The notes: generated by a model from the letters alone, not told the origin. A DNA stretch of 64,000 bases from Dryococelus australis (GCA_029891345.1 CM056995.1:217624547-217688546), one strand, 5' to 3'; shown: positions 45,323 through 57,231, counted from the first letter of the stretch. A program made the numbers and translations.

Positions 45323-46394
45323 ATAAAGGGGTGGTTCCTATGCTCATTCTTCTTGTTTTTGGCTTGGCTACCATGGGCCACGAGCTGATCCGCCGTTTAC
45401 AATCTACCCTGTGTGTGTGTGCATGTACTCACACACACACACACACATATATATGTGTCTATATATATTAAAATGGATATCAGGTTGAATAAATTAAAAT
45501 TAACCTACTGCTAGGCTGCGGCAATAACTGAGCAAAGAGAATATGAACCAGTATTATATTATTAAACATTATTAAAATTGACTTAACATAAGAACTCTCT
45601 ACAGGAATATGCAATTTATTAAAACATTTAAAACTATATGTTACAGTGAATTCAGCTCTGCATGAATCAAACAACATTTTTCCTAAAGAATTTGTTTAAC
45701 TACCGTATTTACTCATGTATAGCATGCCTTTTTTTCTCCCAAAGTACAGCAAAAAAATTCTGGGGTGCGCGCTATACATAAAAAAAAAGAGGAAGGGGGG
45801 AGTGGTAGCCATAAATTGTTGAGAATGTTGAGGGAAGTGGCAGGACTGTCTGTTGTCTCATCTCTCGCTCTTACATCACTCCTCTCCCTTCTCTCTATTT
45901 CTCGCTCATAGACCCTTCAGTTGTGTGTAGGTTGTAACCCTGTTATCCCCTCCCCCACGAACTAATGGCATCCTGTCAGCCCACAAACCAGAGCTGCCAT
46001 GTGTTTAGGACCCCCCCCCCCTTTTTTTTTTTCAAAACACCCAGATGTTGCAGGTCAATAATTCCGCCATCCCTCTTTGTTTCCTGGCTGAGGCTAGTGA
46101 ACCATGTTCAAGGAATGAAGAAGCGATGAGGTGACCCATTTTTTTTTTGAGAGAAGGGTAATGTAACATTTTAGCACTGCAAAAAAAAAGAGTGCCTGTC
46201 ACTGATGAAAGGAGAAAAAAAGAAAAAAAGAAAAATTAAGCCGGAAGTGTTAAGTAGCCTTTTGCACCCAAGTTATTTAATTAAGGTATTTTCCAAACAT
46301 ATCACAATCACCAGACATTAAAGTAAAAAAGAATAATTTGTTCCATACTTACTAACAGGGTGCCACAAATTTTGCAAGATAATTTAGCAGAACA
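45323..46394. other. Gene-free interval with simple repeats and a MITE end
   Basis: It contains a (GT)n/(CA)n/(TA)n tract at about 45411-45470, a TACCGTATTTACT palindromic repeat at 45703-45785, a C11/T11 tract at 46011-46032 and an A-rich stretch near 46186-46235. No gene was recognised. Confidence 0.55.
45703..45785. repeat. TACCGTATTTACT hairpin repeat
   Basis: TACCGTATTTACTCATGTAT is followed by AGCATGCCTTTTTTTC. Further on, GGGGTGCGCGCTATACATAA is the approximate reverse complement of the beginning, giving a hairpin. Similar termini occur near 2213 and at both ends of 40627-41193. Confidence 0.5.
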
Positions 46395-46652
46395 TAATTA
46401 ACTCTGGAAAGGCTTCTCACCAGTAAGTGTTCTCATGTGTGAGTTCAGAGTACTCTTTTAAGTGAATTTAGCAGCATATAATGAACACTGGAAAGACAGC
46501 TCACCAGTATGTGTTCTCATGTGTGAGTGAGTTCAGAGTATTCAGCACAACATAATGAATACTGAACGGCATCTCACCAAAGTGTGTTCTGATGTGTAAG
46601 TTCAAATCACTATTTTGAGTGAATTTAGTAGAACATAATGAACACTGGAAAG
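46395..46652 (-). pseudogene. C2H2 zinc-finger array, downstream (decayed) part
   Basis: On the minus strand, directly after the hAT insertion, one good finger continues: QCSLCSTKFTQNSDLNLHIR followed by THFGE. After it, the next units are recognisable in DNA (repeated CTTTCCAG.GTTCATTAT.TTCTGCTAAATTC and CACATGAGAACA) but a deletion shifts the frame, and later copies carry TAA codons in place of zinc-finger residues. The frame still open stops at TGA within HENTYW. These units belong to the gene whose main array lies at 49318-50164. Confidence 0.72.
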
Positions 46653-49316
46653 TAGGGGTGTGACGATACCATGTGTTTGATGCTTGATACTCAATACAGT
46701 TTTCAGCTTGATACCCTTGAGTAAAAAAATTTGAATAGTGCAATTAAATTTTTGTAAACTACATTTTCATTATTCTCAGCCAAATTTATAATAAAGTGTC
46801 AAACCAAAGAAAAAATCACGCAAGATAATATTACATATAATGGGGAAAATATGGTAGGCCTGTCAAATGTTAAAAAATTATAAATATTTATATGATACTA
46901 AAAAAAACACATCAGGCATGTCAATTTTTGAACTAAAAAGCCATAAAAACTTTTATTTAAAAAACGAGCATTAAGTTTTTTTTTGGATAAAGTTAGATAG
47001 AGGAAATGTGGTAATTGTTTATCGCCGGATAAAAAAGAAAAAATAGCAATTTGCACAGTCGAGCACGTGGCACAACGATTATAGAGTGAACTGCTAAGTT
47101 TAATGTTTCAATCTGGTTCACTGCTCCACCTCATGATTGTCTTGGTTGCCTTCCTCATCCTTTTTCTCTACCATGTCTTTGGTTTTCCTCCCTACCACAC
47201 ATGCACGAAGTTCTGATCTCCTATTGGCTGTTGGAATATTGTGAATGAGGGTATTCCTGCTCTTGGTCTGAGACGTGGATTCTGGGCAATGTTCGTTTGT
47301 GGCTCTGATGAATTGGTGTTGAGCCAACACGAAACTGCACGAGACATATTTGGCATTGAAGACCAGGTGGGTTTGCCGATGAGATAGCTAAAGCTTAATT
47401 GATTCCTTGCATAATTTTTTTGTGGTTCGCACCTGTAGTATTAACATTCTAAATTTATTTTTGGTGTTCATTCTCGTGTAAATTCATTTTGGCTTTAACT
47501 TGTTTGTTACGTGGCTCCCACTTAGTCTTAGAAATTGGTAATGTAATGAAAGTTTGCATAACCAATACTTGCAGTGAGTTGCCTGGAAAATTTATGGCAT
47601 GGTAAAATGGAACAGCATTAACTCATGTTAGTGACACAAATATTATTATGGTAACCCACCTGCATCTCTCGCCTTTTGTCTGTTTGAGAATTTATTGGTG
47701 AAGCCCCTTTTTTTTAATAATATTTTTTTAAAATTCTTTTAATTGTTTTTGGGGTTTTTTTATATTTTTATATCCATTGGGCTTTACTGATCTGCTCGGC
47801 GCCCCTACAGAAATTATATCAACTATGTTTAAGGAGTTTAAAAAAACACATCTTCCAAGTAAAATGCAAGTACCTAAACAATTGTACAACTAATCTCATG
47901 ATAATGTTTTGGGTCAGTCAGGGTTTGTATTACTGGCTCTTTAATTTTAGGGCTTTTAAATGCTCTGAGTATTTTAATGTTGTTGGTTGGATTTTAAGCT
48001 GCGTATTCTACGTTAGTTACTCGTTCCTGTTCGAGTGTGCAGGAATGTGTTTTCTACCTTTTATACAGCTCTGCCTTGTTCGGCCACGTGGTGATGCCCG
48101 AGCAGCAATTTTGTGTGTGGATTTTTAATGAGCTTTTGCTCCTTTTTAATTGAAGTAAAAATAAAAATTTGTATTGCTCAGAGACAAATAAATTGTTTGA
48201 CCGTCATACTCATCTACGATTTTGTGATTCCGTCACAAATTCTTCCGCTACTGGAAGTAAGATTAACTTATTATTCTGTTCGTTGTTTTGCGCTGGTCGT
48301 TTTCACAGATTGTACACAAATGGCACGTAAAAAATTGAAATATGTACTTGCATTCAGAATACTGAACACAAGTTAACTAAATTTTGACAGTTCTAGAAAC
48401 GTAGCGAAGTCACAATGAATCCTTGTGCCACAGCTGCTCTGTGCCTCTGTCAAGTAAGACTATGAGTATAAACAAATGCTATGATCAATGTTGGTTACCA
48501 TTTCAACCTACCTTATTTCTGTTAAGGCAAAGTCATACTGCTGGGGCTCTGTTAATTTTATTACCAGTGGATTGGATGAGATTGGGAAATACTTTAGTTT
48601 AACATCTTTCATGAGATGGTGGTTTTTTTGCACCTCTTTTTACAAGACTGTATCATCTTAAATTACATATTGTTTTAGTGGATGAGTAAAAAATGTTCTC
48701 GTATGAAAGAAACATTCAAATTATACAACCTGTCAAGTTTTAACCACACCGAAAGAAAACGTGATAAATATATAGTTTGTATCAATTTGAATATTAAACA
48801 CATTTAGCATGTAAATATTTTTGGCGAAGTTAATTTTCCACACAGTAAACATGTTATTTTTACACTGCAAAACAGAGTTGATGTGGTGGTTTTCTAGGCC
48901 ACGTACATTTCAAACATTCTAATAACCATTTCAAAATATGTTATTTACAACATACACTTTCAAAACACGTTATTTACGATACACACTGACTTACTGTTCG
49001 TAATTCCAATTTGCAACTCCTGAATACAAGTTGTTCTATTTCAATCCTTACTACACGTTTCTCTGCCATCTATACAAAATAATTAGTTGAATAATTTAAT
49101 AAATATGACACTTCATTGGTTTTCCGAAACTAGTAAACTAAATAACTAAAATAAACTGTGCCTTTTCAGGACAACAGGGAAAATGGTGGACCTGGCCATA
49201 TACACGTGTCGATAAAAAGTATAGAATAAAAGTATCTATATGCATGTAACGATACTCAATACTTTTGATATGGGCCAGTATCGAAGGGGATTGAACTGTC
49301 GAATGTCCCATCTCTA
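46653..49316. mobile_element. hAT transposon inserted in the zinc-finger exon, exact 8-bp target duplication
   Basis: The left end TAGGGGTGTGACGATACC starts at 46653 and the reverse complement of the right end TAGAGATGGGACATTCGA ends the element at 49316. The octamer CTGGAAAG stands immediately outside both ends (46645-46652 and 49317-49324). The same octamer belongs to the zinc-finger repeat, so removing 46653-49316 plus one octamer restores the repeat period exactly. Subterminal sequences also mirror each other: ATACTCAATACAG and the complement of GATACTCAATACTTTTGAT. Inside, 2.66 kb hold no transposase that I can recognise, only a SINE-like fragment at 47065-47118 and small frames without domains. 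It is a non-autonomous or decayed copy. Confidence 0.88.
47065..47118 (+). repeat. tRNA-derived SINE-like fragment inside the hAT element
   Basis: GTGGCACAACGATTA (47067-47081) resembles a pol III A box (TGGCNNAGYGG) and GTTTCAATCTGG (47105-47116) a B box, at normal spacing. If real, it was either carried by the hAT element or inserted later. Confidence 0.35.
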
Positions 49317-50164
49317 CTGGAAAGACCTCTCACCAGAATGTGTTGTCATGTGTTTTTTCAGATCGCTTTTTACAGAGAATTTAGCAGAACATAATGAACA
49401 CTGGAAAGGCTTTTCACCAGTGTGTGTTCTGATGTGTAAGATCAGACCATACTTTCGAGTGAATTTAGCAGAACATAATGAACATTGAAAAGGCTTCTCG
49501 CCAGTATGTGTTCTCATGTGTGTGTTCAGATTACACGAATAAGTGAATATAGCAGAACATAATGAACACTGGAAAGGCTTCTCACCAGTATGTGTTCTCA
49601 TGTGTGTGTTCAGATCACTCTTTTCAAAGAATTTAGCGGAACATAATGAACACTGGAAAGGCTTCACACCCGTGTGAGTTCTGATGTGTAAGTTCAGAGT
49701 ACTCTTTACAGAGAATTTAGCAGAACATAATGAACACTGGAAAGGCGTCTCACCAGTACGTGTTCTCATGTGTGAGGTCAGAGTACTATATACAGAGAAT
49801 TTAGCAGAACATAATAAACACTGGAAAGGCTTCTCACGAGTGTGCATTCTCATGAGTAAGTTTAGAGCACTATTTTCAGAGATTTGAGCAGAATGAAATA
49901 AACACTGGAAAGGTTTTTCTGTAATTGTTGAACTAGTGGTATTTTCAGCAATCTCAAATGATCTTGTCTTATACACCAGTTGTTTTGAGTCTTTGTCTCT
50001 CATCTCCGATGTCAACCTTGAAATCTCTGGCTGTGATGACTGAACTGAGAAACCAGATGAACACTGTGATTTGAGATTATCCACATGTCTGGACAATTCA
50101 CTGTACCCATCACATATAATCACTTCTTCATTTGTGGAAAGGAATGCATTATCTCTTGCACACG
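49317..50164 (-). CDS. C2H2 zinc-finger protein, final exon (interrupted)
   Basis: A likely nuclear DNA-binding protein. The minus-strand exon probably begins at 50164, after a TTTGTGTTTGTAG acceptor; sequence to its right (up to 50273) stays open but looks intronic. A roughly 85-residue S/E-rich linker precedes seven C2H2 units with 28-residue spacing and TGEKPFQC linkers. Unit 1 is broken (H for the second Cys, L-M at the first His), unit 2 ends R instead of the last His, and units 3-7 are intact with the pattern FQCSLCSAKF-x10-HIRTH. Unit 8 stops after GERSFQ, where the hAT element begins and adds a TAG. Upstream exons, including any ZAD, BTB or KRAB-like domain, were not found. The truncated protein might still be made. 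Confidence 0.82.
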
Positions 50165-50870
50165 CTACAAACACAAAATCAGCAAAATTAAAACAGAACA
50201 AAGGCCCAAAATCAAAATATAAATGTTCACTCTTTTCACACACAACGGGGATATTAGAATCTACTGTCATCACCTACAGGAGTTAATTACTGAAAATGTA
50301 TACCATTTAATCAATGTTAGAAGAATAAAATTAAATGAAGAGAAGCCAAAAAAATGTTGGTACAAAGCAAATGTAATTTCAGGCACAGGATTCAAAACCC
50401 ATATTCTCATTCCAGCTAGACGACAACTGCTTTGGTTTCATGTAATCTGAACCACGACATTCCAATGACCCTAAAAAACTACAATTCCAAAGACCTAAAA
50501 ATTCTTGAGTATAATACGTAATTATGTTTTAGTCCTATCACTTCATTCTAAGACCATTGTGATGAAATTTGTTGCTACTGTTATCTACTGATATAAATAC
50601 TTTTAAGTAACTGTAAGAATAGTTTACAAAATGTTAATAAATGTATCTGTAGATATAAGTGCAGATCTGAAAAGGTACACTTCTGCTGCCTTCCCACAAT
50701 GTAAATACCATACAAACAGAGGTACTACAGATACATCATAGCTCAGCCAGGGCTTTAGGCTGTATCAACTGTCTGCACTGTGAAATTTCAGCTCCCTTAG
50801 CTCGTGCAACCATAAACGACAAGTTACCCAAATTGGGCTGTACTTCTGATAGTGACAGCACCCTTCTGGT
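50165..50870. other. Probable intron or upstream region of the zinc-finger gene
   Basis: No further exon of the zinc-finger gene was recognised. Open frames at 50071-50450 on the plus strand are antisense to the exon or lie in intron-like AT-rich DNA. Confidence 0.45.
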
Positions 50871-52130
50871 AGTGTCCCCCCCCACCCCCCAAGTCCCTTC
50901 TGTACAACAGTATTGAGATAGTTATGGTCAGTTGTTATGGTCAGTTAGTATCATAGCTACTTAGCGGCATCTGCTCTTGGCTAGTTTAGACCCGGGTCCC
51001 CTTCACCTGGTTTATGTAGTTACATCCATTTCAGTTCCTGGTTAGTTATGAGATAGTATGGGCCACCCTGTTTATTCCTCAAGCACTGATTCTAGGGTGA
51101 CTGTGTTTCTATCCCCCGTAGACGTCAGCCCACCAGGGAAAGCAGGAGACCACGTCTTTTACAACCTAATTGCCGAAACTAGAGTAGGGCTGCGGGCTCT
51201 CTTAACCGGGCACACGGACGTCGTAACCACACCCATTAGACGGCCACCATTCTGTGCATCTAGTGTGCAGTACAGTAGAGTCACAACCACCCGTGACTCA
51301 ATCCACAAGGCGGTTAGTCAACCAGCCCAGCCGATTCACTCCATCCATCATGCTGAACTGTTGCCGGTTGGAGTAATTGGGTACAACTCTGGTTGGCTCA
51401 GCCTTGGCTTGGCATTACACCTAGCTAGGGATCATTGTCATCTGCTTTTCTTTCATGGGGCTGACTTTAGTACCTACCTGTATGCCGTACACCCAAAGGA
51501 GTGGTACGAAGTGGCAAGCTAGGAAGGCAGCTACTGCCTTCCAATCCAATGGGAGCCGTAACCCAGCCCCAACTGCACTCTGCAGCATAACCCCCCAGGA
51601 ACAAGCTCAAGCCGCCAGCCAGCTGGAGAGGTCTCAACTCCCAACTCCCTCCCACTCATTTCAGCCCCCAATTAAGACCACCAGCTGAACTCACCCAGTC
51701 GTCACTGACTTCCGCCAGGGACGTCACATGCCACTGAGGATCATCAACCCTTAGTTCCAGAGAAGCAAGGCTAGCAGCCCTTAGCAGGCACCCCTCAGCA
51801 CCGCCAGCTGCGGTACCACCTCTGCCCAAGTATTAGGCACCAGCTCTGGCAGGCACCAGCAGCCGAGCAAGGAGCTAACATGAGCCTCATCCAGTACAGG
51901 TAATTCAGTGGCAGTGTGCTAACCAGTACACCAGACAGATAAGTCCACTTCTAACTTTGTGCTGTGCCGTCAAGCCATGCACCCTATCTTATATACCGGC
52001 TGGGGCCCGGTCAACAGTCAATAAGGTCAGCCCAGTTAAATTGCCCGTGTGTCTGACCGACATACAAAACCCTTGCCCAACCGTGATGTCGTCGTCTGTT
52101 ACCTAATGTCACGCGTCAATGTAATTAAGT
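50871..52130. other. GC-rich block of unknown nature, possibly LTR-derived
   Basis: It begins with a C-rich tract (50875-50890) and stays near 50 percent GC, unlike its flanks. The plus strand has a 154-codon frame (51058-51522, MGHPVYSSSTDSRVTVFLSP) without a domain that I recognise. The minus strand shows GGTATATAAGATAGGGTGCA at about 52001-51982, a TATA box in a GC-rich setting like that at 27.24 kb. This would suit an LTR promoter reading left, but no gag, pol or second LTR was found. A CpG-rich host promoter is another possibility. Confidence 0.35.
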
Positions 52131-53481
52131 TTTACTGTCATGACTGAAAATTACAAGTACATATTTAGTTTCCATTATACTCTACATGTGCTTTCACCAC
52201 TGATTAAAAAAATCCATTTTTCCACGAGACAATGTTGGAAAGTTTAGACTCAGCACATCATATTCCAGTATGATCACAGTGATCCATGCCACATAGGTTG
52301 TATCACCATGCATGGCAACACAAGAAAACTGTTGCATCCACCGGTGCACGACAAATTATATTCTCTAAATCACATCTACTAATGGGTACAGGTGATGAAA
52401 TTACAGGTGTGAAGAGCAAAGGTGATGAATTAGTGGGCATAGCATGAGTAATAGAGCCTCTGGGGGGGGGGGGGGGGGAAGCCTTAAGACATCTGTCTAC
52501 TTATAACACATTCAACCTCATCTCTGGTCTATGATTTACACTATAGAGGCTTAAACCTAGTGGCACGTACAGTAGACACCTGATTTTGCATTTATCTTCT
52601 GTTCTAAAGAATAGTGTCACAAAAATTGAAACTGATAAATTTTTGACAAAAAAATTTCTAAATTATGTTTAAAGTGGATTTTTTAATGTGAAGTATATGT
52701 TTAATCATCTCTGCCATAAAACCAACATGTTTCTCAAATTTAATATTAATTTGATTTAATAGGCAGACATGTTCCACATAAAGTGATACCCAAAAAGCAT
52801 ATACCTAACATTTCCTCATAGCCAAAAATGATAAAACCATTGAGCTACACAAAGTTTTATAGAGCAGTGTAAGTACATGTATAATTCTACAGTTAAAAAA
52901 ATAAAATAAAATAATTATTTATTTAAATACGCAGACATCTTTAGAATACAATAACACTCCAGATGTATAAATACAACCTCCCGTTGTTGCTGAAAAAAGT
53001 TCAAGCTGTGTAAATCTCACAAAGTGCTAGGTTCACTTTCAGTGGTTCTCTGCAGGAAAAGCAGTGTGTTGACTAGAAATATATACGTAAATTTATTTCA
53101 ATACAAAGATGCATTTAGAAGAAAATGACACCCCAGAAGGATATACATGAACCTGGTAACATAATTCCAATAAGGCTGATAACTAACTGGGTATGAGCGA
53201 GTAGTTCAAAGAAATCATTAATCCCAATATTGAATGTTTTTTCTGAACGCAGGATTTCTATCTACTAATGTTATGTTATAACCAATTTTTGTAGATTTTG
53301 TAATAACTTTAGAGGGTACACCTCCTTACAGGGGCATCACCAAGAGGGGAAGGGGGTGTGATATGGGGTTTGTAAGCCCCCCTCTTTTTTCCCTTATGGT
53401 TGTGAACAGTTAGTGTTAAAACTGTCAATAAGCCTTAAAATTTGATGCAAAATAATTGCTTTAAAATATTATATATCATAT
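52131..53481. other. Gene-free interval
   Basis: No gene recognised. Contains a 17-base poly(G) run at 52462-52478. Confidence 0.55.
52462..52478. repeat. Poly(G) run, 17 bases
   Basis: Uninterrupted G run in AT-rich surroundings. Confidence 0.9.
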
Positions 53482-54868
53482 CAGGCCTGCCGATTAAGTG
53501 GATTTTGCCCATATTTATTAATTTTTATAGCAAAAACGGATTCACGGAATTTAAAGAAATTTCACGGATATTCACTTGTACACAAAAAAACTGGTTAACG
53601 AGATTTGTTGAGGGAAGGGATATTTGTTACCTGAGTATTTACTTATATGTACGGAATTGTAGCATATTGCAGCTTAAAAAGGCTACAGTTTATTAGAAGT
53701 GATTACCGACATGAGTCAATTTAAGAAATAGGCAAATGATACCAAACAGTCTACAGTCAGACGATCACAGTAAAATGGCCACCTACAGACAGAGCGAGTA
53801 AGCGCAGCAGCATTCTCACCTCGCATGCCGTAGCGCAAGTGAATAACAAATTAAAAGAGAAGAATTTTTCCTTTTAATCTGGTTTTGGCATTAAAATTGC
53901 CTACCACAGCAATTTTAATTAAATAACACCCTAGTCGTTTGGAACAGCAATTATCCATGTGTTTATAAAATTACAAGTAGCGGTACTGGTAGCAAGCGAG
54001 AACCAAAACACTGAGCAACAAAAAACACGCACACACCTTGTTCTTTAAAAATAAATCGTGAAAAGTGTTCACGAGTTAAGGTTGAACCGGTTTCCAAATT
54101 TACTTTCATTAGCACAACTCTCTTCACACGCAATGATAATCTCAACTATGTAGCAAGATGTATAGCCTTTCGTTTTACACTTAACATTGTGAGTTGCGAC
54201 TTAGAAAAAAACTTTCATATGATAATTGTTTGCGAAATGACCATGGATTTGGTCAAAATTCGCGTTAATTTTAAACTCCACGGCAATGTTAACGGGACAT
54301 GGAATGCAGAGCGGTTGACCAGCTAGCGCCATGGTGCAAGCAACTAGTACTCTACCTACACAAAGCAAAGAATGTCGGACACTGTTTGCCAGATATGCGG
54401 AACATTCCACTGCTGCCACATCTACTTTTTCAGTTATGATGACACGTTTATACTGTTTACAAACATTAGCATCTTTGCATGTCGCTGATGGAGAACTTAA
54501 TATTTTAAAAATATTTTTATACGGCAGTTGCTTGTTTGGGCGGTTGCACAAGGCATTAAAATCACTCAGATTTATAAAAGAACAGTAAGTCAAGTTGATC
54601 GTGGACAAGGATTTACCGGTTTTCCAAGTCATTAAGTGGTAACATTATGTGAATTTATATTTCAAGAATTTATTTTCATTTCGCACAATATTCATCTTTT
54701 TTGCAATAAAAATAAGTAGATTTTTGGTGCACTTGTAATTTTTAATTTGCTAAATATGAACATATTTTTATTTGCGTAATCAGGATATTGACATTGTATT
54801 TTTCAGGATTTCTCAGGCTTTTTGGTGTGTAGTTTAGGACTTAGATTTCAAGATCAGTAGCAACCCTG
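53482..54868. mobile_element. Non-autonomous hAT element, copy 2 of the CAGGSYTGC family
   Basis: The left end CAGGCCTGCCGATTAAGTGG starts at 53482, and the reverse complement of the right end starts CAGGGTTGCTACTGATCTTG at 54868. Flanking octamers TATCATAT (53474-53481) and CATCATAT (54869-54876) agree at seven of eight bases. The termini and the subterminal GGATTTnTCAGG motifs are shared with 38317-38958, while the centre (about 53700-54700) is not. A pair of overlapping frames on opposite strands at 54201-54632 shows no transposase motif, so the interior may be captured or unrelated DNA. Confidence 0.7.
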
Positions 54869-55485
54869 CATCATATTATATTATGAAGTAATTTTTGTCT
54901 TACTATTTGTTCTAATTAACATGTACATCAGCACTGCTAACACCAATGTAACCTCCCTCCTTTTGCATCAGTGAGTGTAACCCCTCCCTTCAGAAATTTG
55001 TCTATGCCACTGCCTCCTTGTCTTAAACACAGCTTACTTAGAAAATACTGTGTAACGATAACACACATGGCAACCGTACTTATAGTATGAACTCTCACTC
55101 AAAAATTCCACAATGGAGGTCACATAGAAATAACTGCCTGTCCCAAGATTTTCTTCCTCAGCATCATGTAATATCAAGCTGCTTTGTAGCATGTCTGTGA
55201 TGGAATCAATGACATGGTTTGAGGTTCTTCTATTAAACATTATATTAAAAAAAAAAAAAACTTGCAGTAGACAGTGGTGGTCAGTGACTGTAACTATGTT
55301 CAGCTCGGGTGCCAATTTCCGATAGCTATAAAACACTGCAATGTTGGAGAACTAGCTTCTACAAATGAGTCTTACGCTGAAGCAATGAGTACATCACTGC
55401 GAAATTAATTCTAAGAACCTGTCTGATCTATATACATATACATACTTGATGAAACACCTCAGCTAGAAAGTTTCACCCTTGGCTA
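54869..55485. other. Gene-free interval
   Basis: No supported feature. The minus-strand frame at 55034-55336 runs through a poly(A/T) tract and has no recognised domain. Confidence 0.5.
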
Positions 55486-55761
55486 TTGTTTCAAGATGGT
55501 ACACCACCACATTGGGGATTAATAGTTTTTTGTCATTTCCTGAATGAAACGCTTCCCAGTTGCTGGATTGGATGTGATGGTCCAACATCCTGGCCACCAG
55601 GTCACCTGACATTACTCCACTTCAATTTTATTCTCTGGAGTTACAATAAAGGTAAAGCCTATGTAACACATGTGACATGTCAGGACATTGATCATGAGGA
55701 TTACAAGAGCAGCTGCTTACATTTCCAAAGAAATGTTGAGCAAAATATGGTAAGAAAATGA
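55486..55761 (+). pseudogene. Tc1/mariner-type transposase fragment (DDE C-terminal half)
   Basis: The frame reads FQDGTPPHWGLIVFCHFLNE, TLPSCWIGCDGPTSWPPGHL, then TLLHFNFILWSYNKGKAYV. This parallels the IS630/Tc1/mariner-group motif F-Q-Q-D-G-A-P-P-H, with W-I-G-R-x-G-P-x-x-W-P-x-R-S-P-D-L-T-P-L-D-F-F-L-W-G-x-L-K. One Q of FQQDG is missing, and the aspartates of PDL and PLD correspond to missing or histidine residues, so the catalytic triad is broken. The first part of the transposase and terminal repeats were not found. Confidence 0.68.
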
Positions 55762-56805
55762 ATACAGCTCAGTTCAGTTATCTTCCATTCAACTGAAGGC
55801 ACACACATTGAAGTTTTATAGTATGCTTAAAAACCGTCATTAAGTGTAAACTAAAACTTCCACATATGTTCACTGACCAGCTGGCAACTATAACAAGAAA
55901 TGTTACAGACACTGAAATAGAATTTTGATATAAGTGACTTACTCGGGTGGTGTACATAAGCCGGTTGAAAGGCTGATGTTGAGAACACACACTATTTGCA
56001 TACAGATGCATGCACAGTATAACAGAACCTCATACTTGTGTGAAGAACTCTAATGACAAAACAGAGCCAACAGGATTCTGGCTACACCATTCACTTCAGC
56101 TGCCACGTGCATTAATATCAATACTAAAGCTACACCTCACAATGGTGATTTAGTGTTGAGAGGACAGACAACATGCTCAGACACTAAATTCCAAAAGAAT
56201 TCCTGCAACTTGGTGGCATGAGTGTGCAAGTCTCATTTTATTATCACTGAAAGTACACTTTCTCTCAGACACAATACCCAGCATCAACATTAATACAAGC
56301 ACCAGGTGTTACAAAACTATACATACATACCTGTGGAAAACATGTCACACACCAAGCTATCTTTAAATGTCATCTCCTCCTTAATAATGGGTTTCCTGTC
56401 TCCTGCCACATTGTCTGGAATACATGTGGCTCTAACACACGAAACCACACATTCTCCATGAGAGCCGTCTTCCCACTGTCACATTAAATCATATGTGTTA
56501 GCAAAATACTTTCACACAGTAGCACAATATTCTGGAAAGAATATATTTATACTGAATTCCCAGATAAAATACATTGATAAATAAAATTAATATCCAGATC
56601 TTTGTACAAATTATTAATAATGCAAATAACCAAAAAATAGTAATAAACTAATATGAAAGTGTATTAAAACACAAATATAAATAAATGAAAATTTGTAAAA
56701 TATTGAATAAATAAAAATACATACAAGTACATATAAAAATATTTGAATTTAAATTTAAATTGACATTCACAAAAAAAAGGTAAAGAGGATTGTAAGGTAA
56801 AACAC
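55762..56805. other. Gene-free interval before the minisatellite
   Basis: AT-rich DNA without a recognised gene or element. Sequence at 56540-56760 is very A/T-rich with repeated AAATA motifs. Confidence 0.5.
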
Positions 56806-57164
56806 GCAGGGAGGGGTGCACGAGGCAGGGAGGGGTGTGTGAGGCAGGGAGGGATGTGTGAGGTAGGGAGTGGTGCACGATGCAGGGAAGGTTGCACAAT
56901 GTATGGAGGGGTGCATGAGGCAGGGAGGGGTGTGCGAAGCAGGGAGTGGTTTCACGAGGCAGGGAGCGGTGTGCGAAGCAGGGAGTGGTTTCACGAGGCA
57001 GGGAGTGGTTTCACGAGGCAGGGAGCGGTGTATGCAGCAGGGAGGGGTGCACAACATAGGGTTGGATGCGCGATGCAGATTGGGGTGCACGACATAGTGA
57101 GAGGTGCATAAGGCAGGTACAGTGCATGGTGCAGGGAGGGGTGGACAAGGCAGGGAGGGGTGTG
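56806..57164. repeat. 19-bp GA-rich minisatellite, left block
   Basis: About 18 units of roughly 19 bases with consensus CAGGGAGGGGTGYRYGAGG, some 20 bases long (CAGGGAGTGGTTTCACGAGG). The same unit forms the block at 62815-63055 in the same orientation. Overlapping frames in all phases, made of Cys, Leu, Pro, His and Ser on the minus strand, are artefacts of the repeat. Confidence 0.9.
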
Positions 57165-57231
57165 GGATTGTGGGGCACTCTTGACAGCGAAGTCATTAGC
57201 ACCCACAAGAATTTGAAGAATAAAACTGTTT

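Noticed and set aside
49684..49887. Plus-strand frames with repeated ENLAEHNEHWKG
   Set aside because: Antisense translation of the zinc-finger repeats.
51058..51522. 154-codon plus-strand frame as a host gene
   Set aside because: The frame is long only within a GC-rich block and shows no domain; kept as part of the unexplained block, not as a CDS.
54201..54632. 143-codon minus-strand frame inside the second hAT MITE
   Set aside because: No hAT transposase motif and an opposite-strand frame of similar quality overlaps it.
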